Assembly: GCF_000023125.1 (NCBI RefSeq)
Contig: NC_013037.1
Location: 1,798,001 to 1,862,000 of the forward strand
Source of the DNA: Dyadobacter fermentans DSM 18053
GTDB lineage: Bacteria; Bacteroidota; Bacteroidia; Cytophagales; Spirosomataceae
Reading direction: 5' to 3'
DNA length: 64,000 nt
The notes beneath the pieces were generated by a model. The model was given only the letters and a program-made list of their open reading frames with translations. It was not told the origin of the DNA and did not search any database. Made by a program: the position numbers and the translations under genes. The number at the start of each line of letters is the position of its first letter. Position 1 is the stretch's first letter. Below are positions 33,351 through 41,508 of this stretch, in pieces.

Positions 33351-34610
33351 ATGATATCTCCTGTTTTCTGCGGCATCGATTTCGGCACCTCCAATTCCAG
33401 CCTCGCCATTGCAAACCCTGACGACGTTTTCCTGATCCCGGTAGAAAACGAACACAAAACCATCCCCAGCGCCATGTTTTTTGCGCGGAAAGACAATGCG
33501 GCATCCTTCGGCCGTGCGGCCATGGAACAATTTCTCAGTCGCAACCCCGGGCGCTTAATGCGAAGCCTGAAACGCGTGCTGGGAACGCCGGCCATGCGCC
33601 AGGGCACGATGGTGAATGGCGAATTGATGAAGTTCGACCAGATCGTGGCGGCCTTTCTCGACCAGATGAAGCGCAAGGCGGAAGCCGATTGCGGTACGGA
33701 ACTGAAACACGTGGTAATGGGCCGGCCCGTGCATTTCATCGACAACGACCCCGCCGCCGACCAGCGCGCCGAGAATGAGCTGAAAGCCATCGCCACAAGC
33801 CTAGGTTTCGAGCATGTAGGCTTCCAGTTTGAGCCGATCGCAGCCGCCTTTGCGCACGAGGCACGGGTGACGGGCGAAAAACTCGCGATGGTGGTGGACC
33901 TCGGCGGTGGAACTTCCGACTTCACGGTGATCCGCCTGTCGAAAGACAACGCCAGCAAGCACGACCGCAGCAGCGATATCCTCGCCAACACAGGCGTGCG
34001 CCTCGGCGGCAACGACTTTGATAAAGACCTGAGCCTCGCGCGCATGATGCCCGAGCTCGGCTTCCGCACGACTTACGGCGCCAAAAACCTGGAAGTCCCC
34101 TCCTACCATTATTTCGATCTTTCGGAATGGAGCAAGGTGAATTTTTTATATACCAACCGCACGATATTCCAGGCAAAGCAGTTGCTGCGCGAAACGCATG
34201 CGCCGGAAAAGTACGGACGGCTTATCAACGTTCTCGAACAGGAGAGCGGCCACGCCGTGCTGGCCGAAACTGAGAATATCAAAATAGGCCTCACCCAGAG
34301 CGATGCGTACGTGGCCTCTCTCCCGTTTATTGACGAAAACCTGGAAATTAACGTTGAACGCAAGGTTTTCAATGACGCCATTGGCGCCAAGGCGCAGCGC
34401 ATTGTGGATGCGGCCAGGCAATGTCTCGAAACGGCGGGCATTAGCGCCGGAGCCATCGGCCTGGTGATCATGACCGGCGGTTCTACGGAAATTCCGCTGA
34501 TCCAGGAGCGCTTCCGCGAGCTGTTCCCCGCCGCCGAATGGTCGGAAGAAAACAAACTTTCCAGCGTGGGGCTCGGCCTGGCGTACGACGCACGGAGCCG
34601 GTTTGCCTGA
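33351..34610 (+). CDS. Hsp70-like ATPase-domain protein (YegD-type)
   Basis: 419 residues from ATG 33351. The ATPase of the actin/Hsp70 fold shows phosphate-1 GIDFGTSNSSLAI and phosphate-2 VVDLGGGTSDFTVI. Compared with DnaK it lacks the substrate-binding beta domain, like YegD. The protein may act as an ATP-dependent chaperone for a small set of partners; its function is not established. It is followed, after about 65 bases, by the Tm-1-like gene. Confidence 0.85.
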   Translation: MISPVFCGIDFGTSNSSLAIANPDDVFLIPVENEHKTIPSAMFFARKDNAASFGRAAMEQFLSRNPGRLMRSLKRVLGTPAMRQGTMVNGELMKFDQIVAAFLDQMKRKAEADCGTELKHVVMGRPVHFIDNDPAADQRAENELKAIATSLGFEHVGFQFEPIAAAFAHEARVTGEKLAMVVDLGGGTSDFTVIRLSKDNASKHDRSSDILANTGVRLGGNDFDKDLSLARMMPELGFRTTYGAKNLEVPSYHYFDLSEWSKVNFLYTNRTIFQAKQLLRETHAPEKYGRLINVLEQESGHAVLAETENIKIGLTQSDAYVASLPFIDENLEINVERKVFNDAIGAKAQRIVDAARQCLETAGISAGAIGLVIMTGGSTEIPLIQERFRELFPAAEWSEENKLSSVGLGLAYDARSRFA

Positions 34611-34674
34611 CGTCCCGGCATCACTTTCGCGGCCGGGTTTGCATCGGATGCCCATCTCTGGTTATACTTGCATT

Positions 34675-35913
34675 ATGTCAATTCCAGATAAAAGCATTTT
34701 AATACTCGGCTGCTTTGATACTAAGGGAGAAGTGTTTTCCTACCTGCGGCAAAGCATTATCGCGGGCGGCGAAAGCGTTATCGCCATCAATACCGGCGTT
34801 TTCGGCAGTACAGAAGCATTTCCGGTGGAGTTTGAAGCGGACTTCGTTGCGGAGGCCGCCGGCGACAGCATTACCGCTCTCCGTCACCACCGCGACCGCG
34901 GCAAGGCGATCGACGTCATGGGCCGCGGTGCAGCCCGGCTTGTTTCGCAGCTGTTTGCCGATGGCAAGATCAAGGCCGTCGTAGGAATGGGCGGCGGAGG
35001 CGGCACGTACATCGCGCTGTCGGCTATGCAGGGACTTCCTTTTGGTTTGCCAAAAGTCTGTCTTACCACCCTGGCCACGAAGGACCTGTCGCGGCAGATC
35101 GGCGACAAGGACATTATGCTCATTCCATCGGTGGTGGATGTGGCGGGCATGAACCACATCCTGCGGCAACTGGTAGCGCAGGCCGCCGCAGCGGTGTGCG
35201 CGATGGCCAATGTGGAAACGGCCGGTTCGGACACAAAACCACGCAGCATTGCCATCAGCATGTTCGGCAACACCACTGCGTGTGTCGATAAATGCACCGA
35301 GCTCCTCGCCGAAGCGGGCTTTGAAGTGCTCGCATTCCATGCCACGGGCGTAGGCGGCAAAACCATGGAATCGCTGATCCGCGAGGGCTGTTTCGACGCC
35401 GTGCTCGATATTACCACTACCGAATTGGCCGACGATCTCTGCGGCGGCATTTGCAGCGCCGGCCCGGAGCGGCTTACGGCCGCCGCCGATATGGGCATTC
35501 CGCAAATCGTAGTACCGGGATGTATGGATATGGTCAATTTCGCTCACCTCGATACCGTCCCACAGGCATTCGCAGGCAGGCACCTGTACAGCTGGGCGCC
35601 CGACGTGACGCTCATGCGTACGGACGAGCGCGAGAACGCAATCCTCGGCGAACGCCTCGCGAAAAAAGTGAGCGCCTCGCCGGCACCGGCGGCGATTGTG
35701 CTTCCGCTGCGGGGCATTTCGCAGGTAGCATCGGAGGGTGGCATTTTCTACCACCCGGCGGCAGATGCAGCGTTGTTCGGCGCAATCCGGGCGCACGCAG
35801 CCCCTCACGTGACTTTGCTCGAAGCCGATACGCATATTAATGACCCGGTGTTTGCACATTTGCTGGTAGAAACGCTACTCGGGCTGATGGCACAGCAGGA
35901 AACAATCAACTAA
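34675..35913 (+). CDS. Tm-1-like ATP-binding domain protein (UPF0261)
   Basis: 412 residues from ATG 34675. The nucleotide-binding domain shows LGCFDTKGEVFSYLRQS and VVGMGGGGGTYIALSAMQ. The C-terminal half includes the conserved ATPGVGGKTMES-like ATGVGGKTMESLIREG segment. The tomato virus-resistance protein Tm-1 has this domain at its N-terminus, and the partner domain at its C-terminus; here the partner is the next gene. In bacteria its role is unknown, perhaps metabolic. Co-transcription with 35952 is likely. Confidence 0.88.
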   Translation: MSIPDKSILILGCFDTKGEVFSYLRQSIIAGGESVIAINTGVFGSTEAFPVEFEADFVAEAAGDSITALRHHRDRGKAIDVMGRGAARLVSQLFADGKIKAVVGMGGGGGTYIALSAMQGLPFGLPKVCLTTLATKDLSRQIGDKDIMLIPSVVDVAGMNHILRQLVAQAAAAVCAMANVETAGSDTKPRSIAISMFGNTTACVDKCTELLAEAGFEVLAFHATGVGGKTMESLIREGCFDAVLDITTTELADDLCGGICSAGPERLTAAADMGIPQIVVPGCMDMVNFAHLDTVPQAFAGRHLYSWAPDVTLMRTDERENAILGERLAKKVSASPAPAAIVLPLRGISQVASEGGIFYHPAADAALFGAIRAHAAPHVTLLEADTHINDPVFAHLLVETLLGLMAQQETIN

Positions 35914-35951
35914 AATCGATTTAATCACCACATAAACACATCCGAAACGAC

Positions 35952-36818
35952 ATGCCTAACCCATGGACTGGTAAGGGAAATCCCTACACAAAACAGGAAG
36001 TAAGAGATCGCCTCCAAAGCACGATAGATCAGGGAAAAGCCATCATTGCAGCCGGCGCGGGCACGGGTATCAGTGCCAAATTCATCGAGAAAGGCGGTGC
36101 CGACCTCATTATCATCTACAATTCCGGGCGGTTCAGGATGGCGGGGCACGGCTCCACTGCCGGACTGATGGCTTACGGCGACGCCAATGCCGTAGCGATG
36201 GAAATCGGCGAATTTGAAGTACTGCCGGTGGTGGAAGAAATTCCCGTGATTTGCGGCGTACACGGCTCCGATCCCCGACGCAGAATGTGGCACCATTTGC
36301 TGAAAGTGAAGGAAATGGGTTTTTCAGGTGTCAATAATTTCCCTACCCACAGCATTGTCGACGGTCATTTCAGGCAGGTATTGGAAGAAACCGGGATGGG
36401 TTTTGCCAAAGAAGTAGAAATGATCAGACTGGCGACGATGATGGACCTCTTTTCCATCGTGTATGTGGCCACTCCCGAGGAAGCCCGGCAAATGGCCGAA
36501 GTAGGCGCCGACGCGATCATCGCGCACGTAGGCACCACCGTCGGAGGCTCCATTGGCGTGGTGGACGCTACTTGCAGCATGGACGAGGCCATCGAGCGCA
36601 CCCAGCAGATCGGCGACGCAGCCCGCAATCTTAACCCCGACGTATTCGTACTCGCTCACGGCGGACCGGTAAACACCCCCGCGGACGTCCGCGAAGTGCT
36701 GTCACGCAGCGACATTCACGGGTTTGTAGGCGCATCCTCCCTCGAACGCATGGGCGTGGAGCATTCACTCACCGAGCTCACGCGGGATTTCAAGCGACTC
36801 ACGCTCGGCAATTCCTGA
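35952..36818 (+). CDS. PEP-hydrolase-family TIM-barrel protein
   Basis: 288 residues. Barrel motifs include GKAIIAAGAGTGISAKFIEK, LIIIYNSGRFRMAGHGS, EIPVICGVHGSDPR and IIAHVGTTVGGSIG. The sequence corresponds to the phosphoenolpyruvate-hydrolase-like domain that forms the C-terminal half of plant Tm-1. It follows the Tm-1-like gene after 38 bases and should form one functional unit with it. The precise reaction is not known from sequence. Confidence 0.88.
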   Translation: MPNPWTGKGNPYTKQEVRDRLQSTIDQGKAIIAAGAGTGISAKFIEKGGADLIIIYNSGRFRMAGHGSTAGLMAYGDANAVAMEIGEFEVLPVVEEIPVICGVHGSDPRRRMWHHLLKVKEMGFSGVNNFPTHSIVDGHFRQVLEETGMGFAKEVEMIRLATMMDLFSIVYVATPEEARQMAEVGADAIIAHVGTTVGGSIGVVDATCSMDEAIERTQQIGDAARNLNPDVFVLAHGGPVNTPADVREVLSRSDIHGFVGASSLERMGVEHSLTELTRDFKRLTLGNS

Positions 36819-36852
36819 AATACCTCCCGCAAAGGTCATATGCAATACATAC

Positions 36853-36891
36853 CAGCCGCCGGCATCCTGCGAAACAGGTTACCGGCGGCTG
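36853..36891. terminator. GC-rich hairpin between convergent genes
   Basis: CAGCCGCCGG and CCGGCGGCTG pair in a perfect 10-bp stem; a small CCTG/CAGG stem sits inside the loop. There is no T run on either side, so it is a weak terminator or RNA-end structure. Confidence 0.45.
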
Positions 36892-36978
36892 TCATACCTC
36901 TCCTTTGATCCCCAACACTTCCCGACGCTCCGCAAATATGGATAGCTTTGAAATGAATGCGGCGATGTTGCCGAAGAA

Positions 36979-39216
36979 TCACAAAAGCTTGTCAAAATGG
37001 ATCGGCAGCTCGCGGATGCGCCTGCCCGTGGCGTGAAACACGGCGTTCGCAATCGCGGCGGGCATTGCTACCAGCCCTATTTCTCCCACGCCCTTCACCC
37101 CCAGCTCATTGATGAGCTCATCCTTTTCGTCGGCAAAAATCACGTCGAGTTCGTTGATATCCGCATGCACCGGAATGTGGTATTCGCCGAGATTGGAATT
37201 CATGTATTTACCCAGCTTTTCATCCAGGATTGTCTCCTCGTGCAAGGCTTTGCTAACGCCCCAAACCATCGAGCCGGCGATCTGGCTGCGCGCAGTTTTT
37301 GGGTTAATAATGCGGCCTGCGGCTACGGCGGTGATGGCCCGGGTGACGGTGATCGTTTTCAGGTCTTTATCCACCTCCACTTCCACAAAAGCCGCGCTAT
37401 GGGTCATTTTGGTATATTTTCTCAATTTCAAAACGTGCGGAACACCGGTTCCGGTGGCCTTGATGGGCTTGCCGCCCTGCGCCGCTACGATTTCCTGGAA
37501 CGAAACGAACGTCGAAGCGCGGCTTCTCATGAACATCCGGCCGTCCTTAAACGCCACATCGTCGTCGCCCGCGCTGCCGAACGGCGAGCCGTCCATTCGC
37601 TTGGCCTTTTTTAACAACCGCTTCTTCAAAGCCTTTATCGCCGCCTGGATAGCCACGCCGGTGGAGGCGGTCATGGACGAGCCTCCCTGAAACATGGAAA
37701 ACGGCTTTTTACTATCTCCATAGCGGAATGTGACGTCTTCCAGCGGCATTCCCATCTCATCGGCGGCGATCTGCGTCATGACGGTGAGCGTGCCGGTCCC
37801 GATGTCCGTGACGGCGCTGTTCACTACGAGCTTGCCTTCTTTGGTGATCACGGCCTCCGTCCGTGCGGGAAACTGGTAGGCGTCCCAGGCGCCGGTAGCC
37901 ATTCCGTAGCCGACCAGCTTGTTACCGCGCCTCATGCTTGCGGGCTCAGGATTGCGATCTTTCCAACCGAACTTTTCGGCGGCTTTGATATAACATTCCC
38001 GCAGCGCCTTGCTGGTAAACGGCTTGCCGGTGGTAGGGTCCGTTTCGGCATAATTTCTTAGCCGGAATTCCAGCGGGTCGATGCCCGCCTCGTGCGCCAG
38101 CTCATCCATCGTGCATTCGATAGCGTGCAGGGCTGTCACACCTCCGGGCGCGCGCATGTCCAGCGGGGTGTAAAGGTCCAGCGGGACGAGTTTGTATTCA
38201 AAAAGCGTGTTCGGTGCGGGGTAAAGTTTGTGGCTCCACGTGGCCACCACTTCGGCGTAGTCCTCAAACTGCGACGTTTCCGATACGGCCGAATGGTTCA
38301 ATGCCGTAAGGCTTCCGTTCGCATCGGCCGCGAAGCGCAGCCGCTGATAGCTTTGCGGCCTGTGTACGAATGGAAACATTTGCTTTCTTTCCAACACCAG
38401 CCGAACGCTCCGTTTGAGGTGCAATGCCGCCATTACGCACAGATAAAGCTGATATTGCGGCCGCAATCCCGAGCCGAATGCGCCGCCCACGAACGGAGCG
38501 AGCACGCGCACATCCTTGTATGGCAGCCCGAATACATTCGCCACAAACAGCTGATTATTCACCGTCCCCTGCGTTTTATCATAAATCGTAAGCTTCCCGT
38601 CGCTTTCATAAACGGTGGTGGTCGCGAACAATTCCATCGGATTATGGTGCTCGCTGCCATGCCGGAATTCCGAATCGACTTTGAAAGGTGAATTCTGGAA
38701 CGCCTGTTCAAAATTACCGGTCGGGGCTGGCGGAGGTGGTTTCAGCATGGTTGCAAAACCTTTACCGGGGTCGCGGGCTTTGTCCAGATTGTGGTCGAGA
38801 CAAGTGTCGAAAGGCTCTTCTTCATAATCGAAATGCACGAGCGTCGAGGCGTACCGGGCGGTTTCGAAATCCTCGGCAATTACCATCGCTACCGGCTGAC
38901 CGTTGTACTTCACATCGGTGTCACGCAAAGGCTTGAAAACCAATCCGGGCGGCGCATCCATATCAATGTACTTAATGTCCATGGCCGCCACATCCGGGCG
39001 GTTTTCGTGCGTGAGCACTTCCACCACGCCTTCCAAGGCCATTGCCTTGCTGGTATCCACGCGCACGATCCGCCCTTTCGTAATGGTGGCATTGACGACG
39101 TAGCCATACAACAGCCCCGGCGCGTCATACTCGGCCGCGTATTGGGCGGCCCCGGTCACTTTCAGTTTTCCTTCGAGCCTGCTTACCGGCTTTCCTACCA
39201 CGGGTTGTATTTTCAT
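36979..39216 (-). CDS. Molybdopterin-binding subunit, xanthine dehydrogenase/aldehyde oxidase family
   Basis: 745 residues. The N-terminal KVTGAAQYAAEYDAPG and TITKGRIVRVDT segments are typical, as are GGAFGSGLRPQY (molybdopterin contact), TDIGTGTLTVMTQIAADEMG and the catalytic Glu in GVKGVGEIGLVAMPAA near residue 710. It should carry out hydroxylation of an aldehyde or N-heterocycle at molybdenum. It is the third gene after FeS and FAD subunits (spacing 18 bases), so the complex is a three-subunit PaoABC-type enzyme. Confidence 0.9.
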   Translation of the reverse strand: MKIQPVVGKPVSRLEGKLKVTGAAQYAAEYDAPGLLYGYVVNATITKGRIVRVDTSKAMALEGVVEVLTHENRPDVAAMDIKYIDMDAPPGLVFKPLRDTDVKYNGQPVAMVIAEDFETARYASTLVHFDYEEEPFDTCLDHNLDKARDPGKGFATMLKPPPPAPTGNFEQAFQNSPFKVDSEFRHGSEHHNPMELFATTTVYESDGKLTIYDKTQGTVNNQLFVANVFGLPYKDVRVLAPFVGGAFGSGLRPQYQLYLCVMAALHLKRSVRLVLERKQMFPFVHRPQSYQRLRFAADANGSLTALNHSAVSETSQFEDYAEVVATWSHKLYPAPNTLFEYKLVPLDLYTPLDMRAPGGVTALHAIECTMDELAHEAGIDPLEFRLRNYAETDPTTGKPFTSKALRECYIKAAEKFGWKDRNPEPASMRRGNKLVGYGMATGAWDAYQFPARTEAVITKEGKLVVNSAVTDIGTGTLTVMTQIAADEMGMPLEDVTFRYGDSKKPFSMFQGGSSMTASTGVAIQAAIKALKKRLLKKAKRMDGSPFGSAGDDDVAFKDGRMFMRSRASTFVSFQEIVAAQGGKPIKATGTGVPHVLKLRKYTKMTHSAAFVEVEVDKDLKTITVTRAITAVAAGRIINPKTARSQIAGSMVWGVSKALHEETILDEKLGKYMNSNLGEYHIPVHADINELDVIFADEKDELINELGVKGVGEIGLVAMPAAIANAVFHATGRRIRELPIHFDKLL

Positions 39217-39234
39217 AAATCGGATATTGACAGG

Positions 39235-40254
39235 TTATGCCGATGGCTGCGCTCCCGGAAGCTGCGTTTCGGGATGCAGGGCCATCATTCCATTGCGGAT
39301 AATGGCTCTTTTGGCCAACTCTATTTTAAATTGATTGTATTGAAAACCCTGCGCTCCTTGCAGGATGATATCGGCCGCAGCCGCAAAGCTCTCTTCATTC
39401 GCCTCTTTACCCACCAGGGAAGCCTCCGCATCCGCTACGCGCCAGGGCTTATGCGCCACACCTCCCAGCGCGATCCGCGCGTCACGGATCACACCATCTT
39501 CGATATCCAGCGCCGTGGCTACCGATACCAATGCAAATGCATACGAATGGCGGTCGCGGAGTTTGAGATAGGAATAATGACGGGCAAAACCGTGGCCGGG
39601 CAGGTCGATGGACGTGATCAGTTCGCCGGGCTGTAATGCATTGTCGACTTCCGGCGTGTCGCCGGGCAGCCGGTGGAAATCGGTAAATGGAATGCTGCGT
39701 TCACCATTTTTACCAACCACCTGCACAACCGCCCCCAGCGCCGCAAGCGCGACACACATATCCGACGGAAACACGGCAATGCATGCGCTGCTCGCGCCGA
39801 GAATGGCATGAATGCGGTTGTACCCCTCGATGGCCGAGCAACCCGAGCCCGGATTCCGCTTGTTGCAAGGCGCGTCGGGATCATAAAAGTAGTAGCATCG
39901 TGTGCGTTGCAGGAGATTACCGCCATTGGTGGCCATGTTCCGGATTTGCGCGGACGCCCCGGCCAGAATGGCCTTCGACAACAGCGGATAGCGCTCTTCC
40001 ACCAGCGGATGGTAGGCTGTGTCCGCATTCGAAACGAGCGCTCCGAGCCGCAAACCGCCATCTTCAAGTTCGGTAATGCTGTGGCATTCGGAAAGGTGGT
40101 TGATATCCACCAGCAGTTTCGGATGTAAAAGATTGTATTTCCAAAGGTCGACGAGATTAGTGCCTCCCGCGATTAACATCGCTCCATCAGCATTCAGTAC
40201 CTGATCCGACGCTTCTGAGGGGCTATTGGCCCGGATATAGTTGAAGTTATTCAC
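39235..40254 (-). CDS. FAD-binding subunit of molybdenum hydroxylase
   Basis: 339 residues. The FAD-binding PCMH-type domain is at the N-terminus: ADGAMLIAGGTNLVDLWKY is the flavin-binding loop. The segment NGGNLLQRTRCYYFYDPDAPC includes cysteines that, in PaoB-like proteins, bind an extra 4Fe-4S cluster. The C-terminal CO_deh_flav_C region follows. It overlaps the FeS gene by eight bases. Confidence 0.88.
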   Translation of the reverse strand: MNNFNYIRANSPSEASDQVLNADGAMLIAGGTNLVDLWKYNLLHPKLLVDINHLSECHSITELEDGGLRLGALVSNADTAYHPLVEERYPLLSKAILAGASAQIRNMATNGGNLLQRTRCYYFYDPDAPCNKRNPGSGCSAIEGYNRIHAILGASSACIAVFPSDMCVALAALGAVVQVVGKNGERSIPFTDFHRLPGDTPEVDNALQPGELITSIDLPGHGFARHYSYLKLRDRHSYAFALVSVATALDIEDGVIRDARIALGGVAHKPWRVADAEASLVGKEANEESFAAAADIILQGAQGFQYNQFKIELAKRAIIRNGMMALHPETQLPGAQPSA

Positions 40255-40717
40255 GGTTCCCTCCTTCCCGCACTTCCATTATCGCATCGATAATGCCGAC
40301 ATTGGCGCCGCAGCGGCAAAGGTTTCCGCTCATGAGCTCTTTCACCTCGTCGCGGGTGTGGGCCTTCCCTTCGCCAAGCATTCCGATAGCGCTGCATATC
40401 TGCCCCGGCGTGCAGTATCCGCATTGAAAAGCGTCATGCTCTATGAATGCTTTTTGCAGGGGATGCAGCTCGTCGCCGTTGGCAATGCCTTCGATGGTGG
40501 TTACTTCGGAGCCGTCTTTCATTACGGCGAGCGTCATGCAGCTTAGTATCCGCTTTCCGCCGCACAGCACGGTGCAGGCGCCGCATTGGCCGTGATCGCA
40601 GCCTTTTTTCGCGCCGGTGAGTTTCAAACGGTCGCGCAGCGCGTCCAGGAGCGATACCCAGGGCAGGACATCCAGCGAGTACTGGTGCCGGTTTACTTTC
40701 AATGTGATATTCGTCAT
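40247..40717 (-). CDS. 2Fe-2S subunit of molybdenum hydroxylase
   Basis: 156 residues from ATG 40717 (seven codons longer is possible). The plant-type ferredoxin site is [16 protein letters not shown]; the second cluster is [15 protein letters not shown] plus GNLCRCG. It begins [20 protein letters not shown] with no Tat signal, unlike the exported E. coli PaoA, so this complex is probably cytoplasmic. First gene of the three-gene operon. Confidence 0.88.
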   Translation of the reverse strand: MTNITLKVNRHQYSLDVLPWVSLLDALRDRLKLTGAKKGCDHGQCGACTVLCGGKRILSCMTLAVMKDGSEVTTIEGIANGDELHPLQKAFIEHDAFQCGYCTPGQICSAIGMLGEGKAHTRDEVKELMSGNLCRCGANVGIIDAIMEVREGGNRE

Positions 40718-40777
40718 GGTGGTCTGAATTTGCCGCATTCGGACAAAGACTGTGCCATGAGCAACGCGCGGGCCGAA

Positions 40778-41263
40778 TCAGGTATCGGCCAGCTGCAAAT
40801 GCACGTAAAAATCATTCACCGACCGCGTGCCCCAGTCGATCGCCAGCACATTGGAAAGCAGGTTGGTCAAATCCTCCATCGATGTCGGTTTGGATAAATA
40901 CCCGGTAGCGCCCAGCTTTCGGGCCTGCTCCACCGTGAGGCGGTCCTGGGCGGTCGAAAAAAGGAACACGGGAACCACTTTCGAAACGTGCTGCCGGATA
41001 TGCAGCAGGCATTCCAATCCGGTGAGAACGGGCATATTAATGTCGAGAAAAACAATGTCCGGCTTCCTCGAACCCGGTTTTCGCAGTTCGTCAAGTACCT
41101 CCTGGCCATTCGCGAAAGTACTGAGGCTGTGTCCCGCTTTCATGCCGGTAAGCGCGCGTTCGAAAAGGTAGATATCGTCGTGGTCGTCTTCGGCCAGGAA
41201 AATCAGCCTTTCGATGCCAGCTTCGGCGGGTTTGCCTGCATTAGGGTGTGGATTTTGTTTCAT
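40778..41263 (-). CDS. CheY-like response regulator
   Basis: 161 residues, receiver only. The acidic pocket is AEDDHDD (about 24-30), the phosphate-accepting Asp is 74 (IVFLDINMPVLTG), and the Lys in LSKPT is kept. It resembles the Rcp1-like regulators that pair with PAS kinases. It lies 60 bases upstream of the molybdenum hydroxylase operon, which may be coincidence. No kinase is adjacent. Confidence 0.86.
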   Translation of the reverse strand: MKQNPHPNAGKPAEAGIERLIFLAEDDHDDIYLFERALTGMKAGHSLSTFANGQEVLDELRKPGSRKPDIVFLDINMPVLTGLECLLHIRQHVSKVVPVFLFSTAQDRLTVEQARKLGATGYLSKPTSMEDLTNLLSNVLAIDWGTRSVNDFYVHLQLADT

Positions 41264-41508
41264 GGAAGGTGAAGGTCTGGTTAGGCATAATGTGTGTCAT
41301 ATGGTAAATTCTATGCCATCATCGTACACGCATCGTGCAGGCCGGCGCTACCGGCCTGCGTGCCATTAACCTTCCCTGCGCGGCCCCGGGGAATGTGGGT
41401 AGCCGGGCCGGTGTTACCGTGCGTTGCTTTTGTTCTACAACGTTGTGGAAACTGCCCGTTGCCCGCGAATCGCGGGCATGCCTGAGTTGTAGGATAAATG
41501 AGTCGTAT

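Noticed and set aside
34699..35859. Minus-strand open frame (386 codons) opposite the Tm-1-like gene
   Set aside because: It is the antisense of a gene with clear motifs, has no domain and no promoter signal.
41337..41359. GC-rich hairpin (GCAGGCCGG/CCGGCCTGC) in the gap before the FtsX permease gene end
   Set aside because: Symmetric and stable but without T run and not placed at a gene end; likely coincidental or an RNA structure I cannot identify.
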